Assembly: GCA_016282455.1 (NCBI GenBank)
Contig: JAEEKM010000061.1
Coordinates: 1 to 7,476 of the forward strand
Direction: 5' to 3'
Source of the DNA: Treponema sp.
GTDB lineage: Bacteria > Spirochaetota > Spirochaetia > Treponematales > Treponemataceae
Length of the DNA stretch: 7,476 nt
The notes under the pieces are model-generated. The model worked only from the letters and a program-made list of their open reading frames with translations, was not told the origin of the DNA and made no database searches. Shown here piece by piece: positions 5,501 to 7,476 of the stretch (position 1 is its first letter; each line of letters opens with the position of its first letter). A program made the translations under genes and the position numbers.

Positions 5501-5557
5501 TTTAAATTACCATTCCTAAAAATATTTCAAGATATTATATATTCCTACCGATATAAC
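5501..5557 (+). promoter_or_regulatory. AT-rich probable promoter region of the envelope gene pair
   Basis: After the terminator the sequence is noncoding to 5609 and turns strongly AT-rich from about 5501. Possible -10 elements are TATTAT (5533-5538), TATATT (5538-5543) and TATAAC (5552-5557). None has a convincing TTGACA-like partner at 16-18 bases, so the exact promoter cannot be chosen. A promoter is expected here because the preceding operon ends in a strong terminator. In 5424-5500 I see nothing convincing. Confidence 0.35.
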
Positions 5558-5596
5558 GAAAGAGGACGTGTGTTCTCAAAAAAAATGTGCTAACTC

Positions 5597-5603
5597 AAAG
5601 GAG
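5597..5603 (+). promoter_or_regulatory. Ribosome binding site that selects the GTG start at 5610
   Basis: AAAGGAG lies six bases before GTG 5610, an ideal distance. The upstream in-frame GTG at 5568 has AGAGGA only one base away, too close. The 5610 start also leaves a clean signal peptide, whereas starting at 5568 would add 14 polar residues before it. Confidence 0.8.
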
Positions 5604-5609
5604 CCTTTC

Positions 5610-6581
5610 GTGCAGAAAATATGTCGGCTAGCTGCAGTTTTACTGTTTACTCTTTGCCAGACCGTATTGTATGCACAGAACGGAATCTCAATAGACATAC
5701 TCCAAAGAGACCCCTACTTTTCAAGGGGAAGCACGGAGGAAGCATTGGAAGAAAATCCAAGTTCTGACATCAGAAAGGAAGATGAAAACGACTCACAAAT
5801 CAGGCAGACCACAAATCCTGCCGACTCTTCCACATTCTATAATTCTCAGAACTGGCCGGGAGTCATACCAGGCATGAAATCTTCCCCTAACCCCAATCCG
5901 GATGTACCCTACGGAACCCAAAGTGCAAAAGATGCACGGGAAGCAGAAAAAAACAAAAAGAACGAAGCCCCCTTTACCATAACAAACCCCAACTACAGGG
6001 AAGACCCCACAGAAGAGGACTTTTTACACGACTATTGGAAAAAAAGCTGGCTGGAAGTAAGCCTCTTATACACTCCCTTTTACATACCAACTTTCATCAC
6101 AGAAAATACACTTGGAAAACTCCTTGAACTGGACAAAACCAATTACCTGAATTTCCTGGGAGCAATGGCAAACATAAACTTCCTGCCAGCACGTTTCTCA
6201 AGAGTCAAACTGGGAATAGCCCTTAGCGGCAGTTACAACGCCCTGGTTTCCGTAAACAGCTACTACACATATTTTTCAAACATGGTACTTGCAAACGGTG
6301 AACTTCTCATGCGAATTCTTTTAGGAAGCAGCATTTCACTAGACCTCTTTGCAGGCGGTGGTGTCTTAATGTTCTTAGGCACTAAGTTCATCTACGCAAA
6401 CAATTTTGAATCAGAACTCTACAACTGGTTTTTCCCCGACGTAACAGGCGGACTTGGCATGGCCCTTTATTTAACCCGTTACATAGGAGCAGATGCCCGC
6501 CTGCAGTTCAGCTGGCCTTTTAAAACAGACGACCCCTTTCCAATTCTTCAGCTGGGAGTGGGCATAGGAGTGCGCTTATGA
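5610..6581 (+). CDS. Secreted protein, probable outer-membrane beta-barrel, function unknown
   Basis: Starting at GTG 5610 the product is 323 residues. Residues 1-22 form a signal peptide: QKICR, then a hydrophobic stretch AAVLLFTLCQTV, and a likely signal peptidase I site after LYA at 22. A Cys at 16 sits in FTLC, which lacks the small -1 residue of a lipobox. Residues 23 to about 146 are polar and low in hydrophobics, rich in Asn, Pro, Glu, Ser and Lys (SSPNPNPDVPYG, AEKNKKNEAPF), and probably disordered. From Trp147 to the end, alternating hydrophobic and aromatic strands with Gly turns appear (WLEVSLLYTPFY, VKLGIALSGSYN, SISLDLFAGGGVLMFLG, GGLGMALYLTRYIG), closing with ILQLGVGIGVRL. That ending resembles a barrel-terminal strand, though the last residue is Leu, not the usual Phe. 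The gene overlaps the next one as ATGA. I know no named family; an outer-membrane location is inference. Confidence 0.85.
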   Translation: MQKICRLAAVLLFTLCQTVLYAQNGISIDILQRDPYFSRGSTEEALEENPSSDIRKEDENDSQIRQTTNPADSSTFYNSQNWPGVIPGMKSSPNPNPDVPYGTQSAKDAREAEKNKKNEAPFTITNPNYREDPTEEDFLHDYWKKSWLEVSLLYTPFYIPTFITENTLGKLLELDKTNYLNFLGAMANINFLPARFSRVKLGIALSGSYNALVSVNSYYTYFSNMVLANGELLMRILLGSSISLDLFAGGGVLMFLGTKFIYANNFESELYNWFFPDVTGGLGMALYLTRYIGADARLQFSWPFKTDDPFPILQLGVGIGVRL

Positions 6582-7476
6582 AAAAAGCATTCCTTAAGGC
6601 ACTTTATCTTTCCCTCACAGCCATTCTACTTGCAGGCTGCAATGTATTCTCTTCTGAAACAATGACGGATGTTTTTAGCCGTTCCGTAGAAAAAATGGAA
6701 GTTGTGCGCATGGACCTGGTGGGCGACATGAATCTGTATGAGAGTGAAGCAGACCGCCGCAATAACACCAGGGGAGAATATGCAGTAGACAAAGAAGGCG
6801 TTCTCTGCATTCCCTCAAACACCGCATACACTGTGGACTACATCATTAAAAATCCTCAGGGCTTTGAATTTAATGCAGAAGTAACAAATGCAAGCGACGG
6901 CATAGAAGTCCTTCAGTATGTGACAGAACCCTACACATATTCAGTTACGGAAGATTACACAAGAGTCCGCGTAAACTTAAGTTCAGAAATGCTCACAAAA
7001 ATGGAAAAGGGTGGAACAATCACTCCCTTAGTACAAATCCTCTGCCCCGAATATGGAAACACCATTCCCCTTTATTATGTAGACTTAAGGTCAAATTCCC
7101 GCCCTCCCTTAGTGCAGTGTGCAGTTCCCATGGTAAACACCGAATACAGAAAAGAACTTACAAACACAAGTGCATCAAGCCTTGGAAAGTATGTACTCTG
7201 CTTTAACTTACCTGACATTCTTTTTGACTCAAATCCAAGTAAAGAACTGAACGGAATACACTCAGATGTAATCAGAATCCGCATAGAAGGACTGGAAGGA
7301 AAAACAAGCGGAGAACAGACACTGGCAGGAAGAAACGGAGTGGAACTTAATTTAGCCTGGAACACAGGTCTTTCTAAATGGACATATAATGACCTTCTGC
7401 CTGCCGGAACTTCAAACACTCTTTCCGTAAACACCTATTACAACATTGGCGTAAGCAGAACAAGCGGCATGCCTGC
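6578..7476 (+). CDS. Lipoprotein of unknown function, N-terminal 299 residues (3' truncated by window)
   Basis: An open frame runs from ATG 6578 to the window edge with no stop. The start MKKAFLKALYLSLTAILLAGC is a type II signal peptide; LAGC gives a consensus lipobox, with Cys21 as the lipidated first mature residue. AGGAG (6566-6570) lies seven bases upstream, inside the preceding gene, and the start overlaps its stop as ATGA. The two are therefore one transcription unit and probably coupled. The mature part is beta-rich by eye, with alternating hydrophobics and many Asn, Thr and Ser residues (YTVDYIIKNPQGFEFNAEV, TRVRVNLSSEM, YVLCFNLPDILF). Scattered Cys residues are seen beyond Cys21. 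No catalytic motif or named domain is recognised. It is probably anchored in the outer or inner membrane, perhaps partnering the upstream barrel-like protein. More than 299 residues is long for a simple lipoprotein. Confidence 0.88.
   Translation, partial: MKKAFLKALYLSLTAILLAGCNVFSSETMTDVFSRSVEKMEVVRMDLVGDMNLYESEADRRNNTRGEYAVDKEGVLCIPSNTAYTVDYIIKNPQGFEFNAEVTNASDGIEVLQYVTEPYTYSVTEDYTRVRVNLSSEMLTKMEKGGTITPLVQILCPEYGNTIPLYYVDLRSNSRPPLVQCAVPMVNTEYRKELTNTSASSLGKYVLCFNLPDILFDSNPSKELNGIHSDVIRIRIEGLEGKTSGEQTLAGRNGVELNLAWNTGLSKWTYNDLLPAGTSNTLSVNTYYNIGVSRTSGMP

Noticed and set aside
5424..5519. A 31-residue open frame from ATG 5424 just after the terminator T-run
   Set aside because: There is no usable Shine-Dalgarno (the only G-run is inside the terminator stem), and the product shows no recognisable features. 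It looks like chance.
5568..5609. Upstream in-frame GTG at 5568 as the start of the barrel-like protein
   Set aside because: The purine-rich AGAGGA is only one base from it, while GTG 5610 has AAAGGAG at six bases and gives a clean signal peptide. The extra 14 residues are polar and would bury the signal sequence.
5625..5660. Lipobox reading of the first envelope protein at its Cys16
   Set aside because: The residues before the Cys are F-T-L. The -1 position needs a small residue (Gly, Ala, Ser), so signal peptidase I cleavage after LYA fits better.
7075..7434. 119-residue open frame on the - strand inside the lipoprotein gene
   Set aside because: The + strand frame is continuous from a good start with a lipobox. 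The reverse frame has no start context or domain.

Overview
The window carries the end of the spc ribosomal-protein operon and the whole alpha operon of a bacterium, read entirely on the + strand, followed by a strong terminator and a separate cell-envelope gene pair. The probable source is a spirochaete of the Treponema type. Reasons: secY runs directly to rpmJ-rpsM-rpsK-rpsD-rpoA-rplQ with no adk, map or infA between; GC looks mid-40s by eye; and a secreted beta-barrel-like protein and a lipoprotein lie next door. The assignment is inference from gene order and protein style, not a search result.

Bases 1-1898 hold the 3' end of rpmD (uL30), then rplO (uL15) and secY (translocon channel). 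Bases 1899-2080 are the only sizeable gap inside the cluster. This gap has a hairpin over the secY stop, an extended -10 promoter-like element, and further stem-forming sequences before rpmJ, so it looks like a regulatory leader for the second half. Bases 2081-5352 hold rpmJ (bL36, 37 aa), rpsM (uS13), rpsK (uS11), rpsD (uS4), rpoA (RNA polymerase alpha), rplQ (bL17) and a 77-residue basic zinc-ribbon protein that I cannot name. They are separated by 0-18 nt and most have a Shine-Dalgarno sequence at or next to the previous stop codon. A classical GC stem plus eight-T terminator follows at 5390-5423.

Bases 5424-5609 are noncoding and become AT-rich before the next gene. A GTG-started gene (5610-6581) encodes a protein with a signal peptide, a polar linker and a beta-strand-rich C-terminal half. 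It overlaps by ATGA with a lipoprotein gene (6578 to the window edge, cut off there).

Functionally, the first block makes ribosomal subunit proteins, the RNA polymerase assembly subunit and the membrane insertion channel. The zinc-ribbon protein is the best candidate for something undescribed: it shares the operon, an identical 13-nt ribosome-binding element with rpsK, and a Lys/Ala/Glu tail style with bL17. The second block is probably an outer-membrane or surface pair. No mobile element, CRISPR array, tRNA or rRNA was seen.
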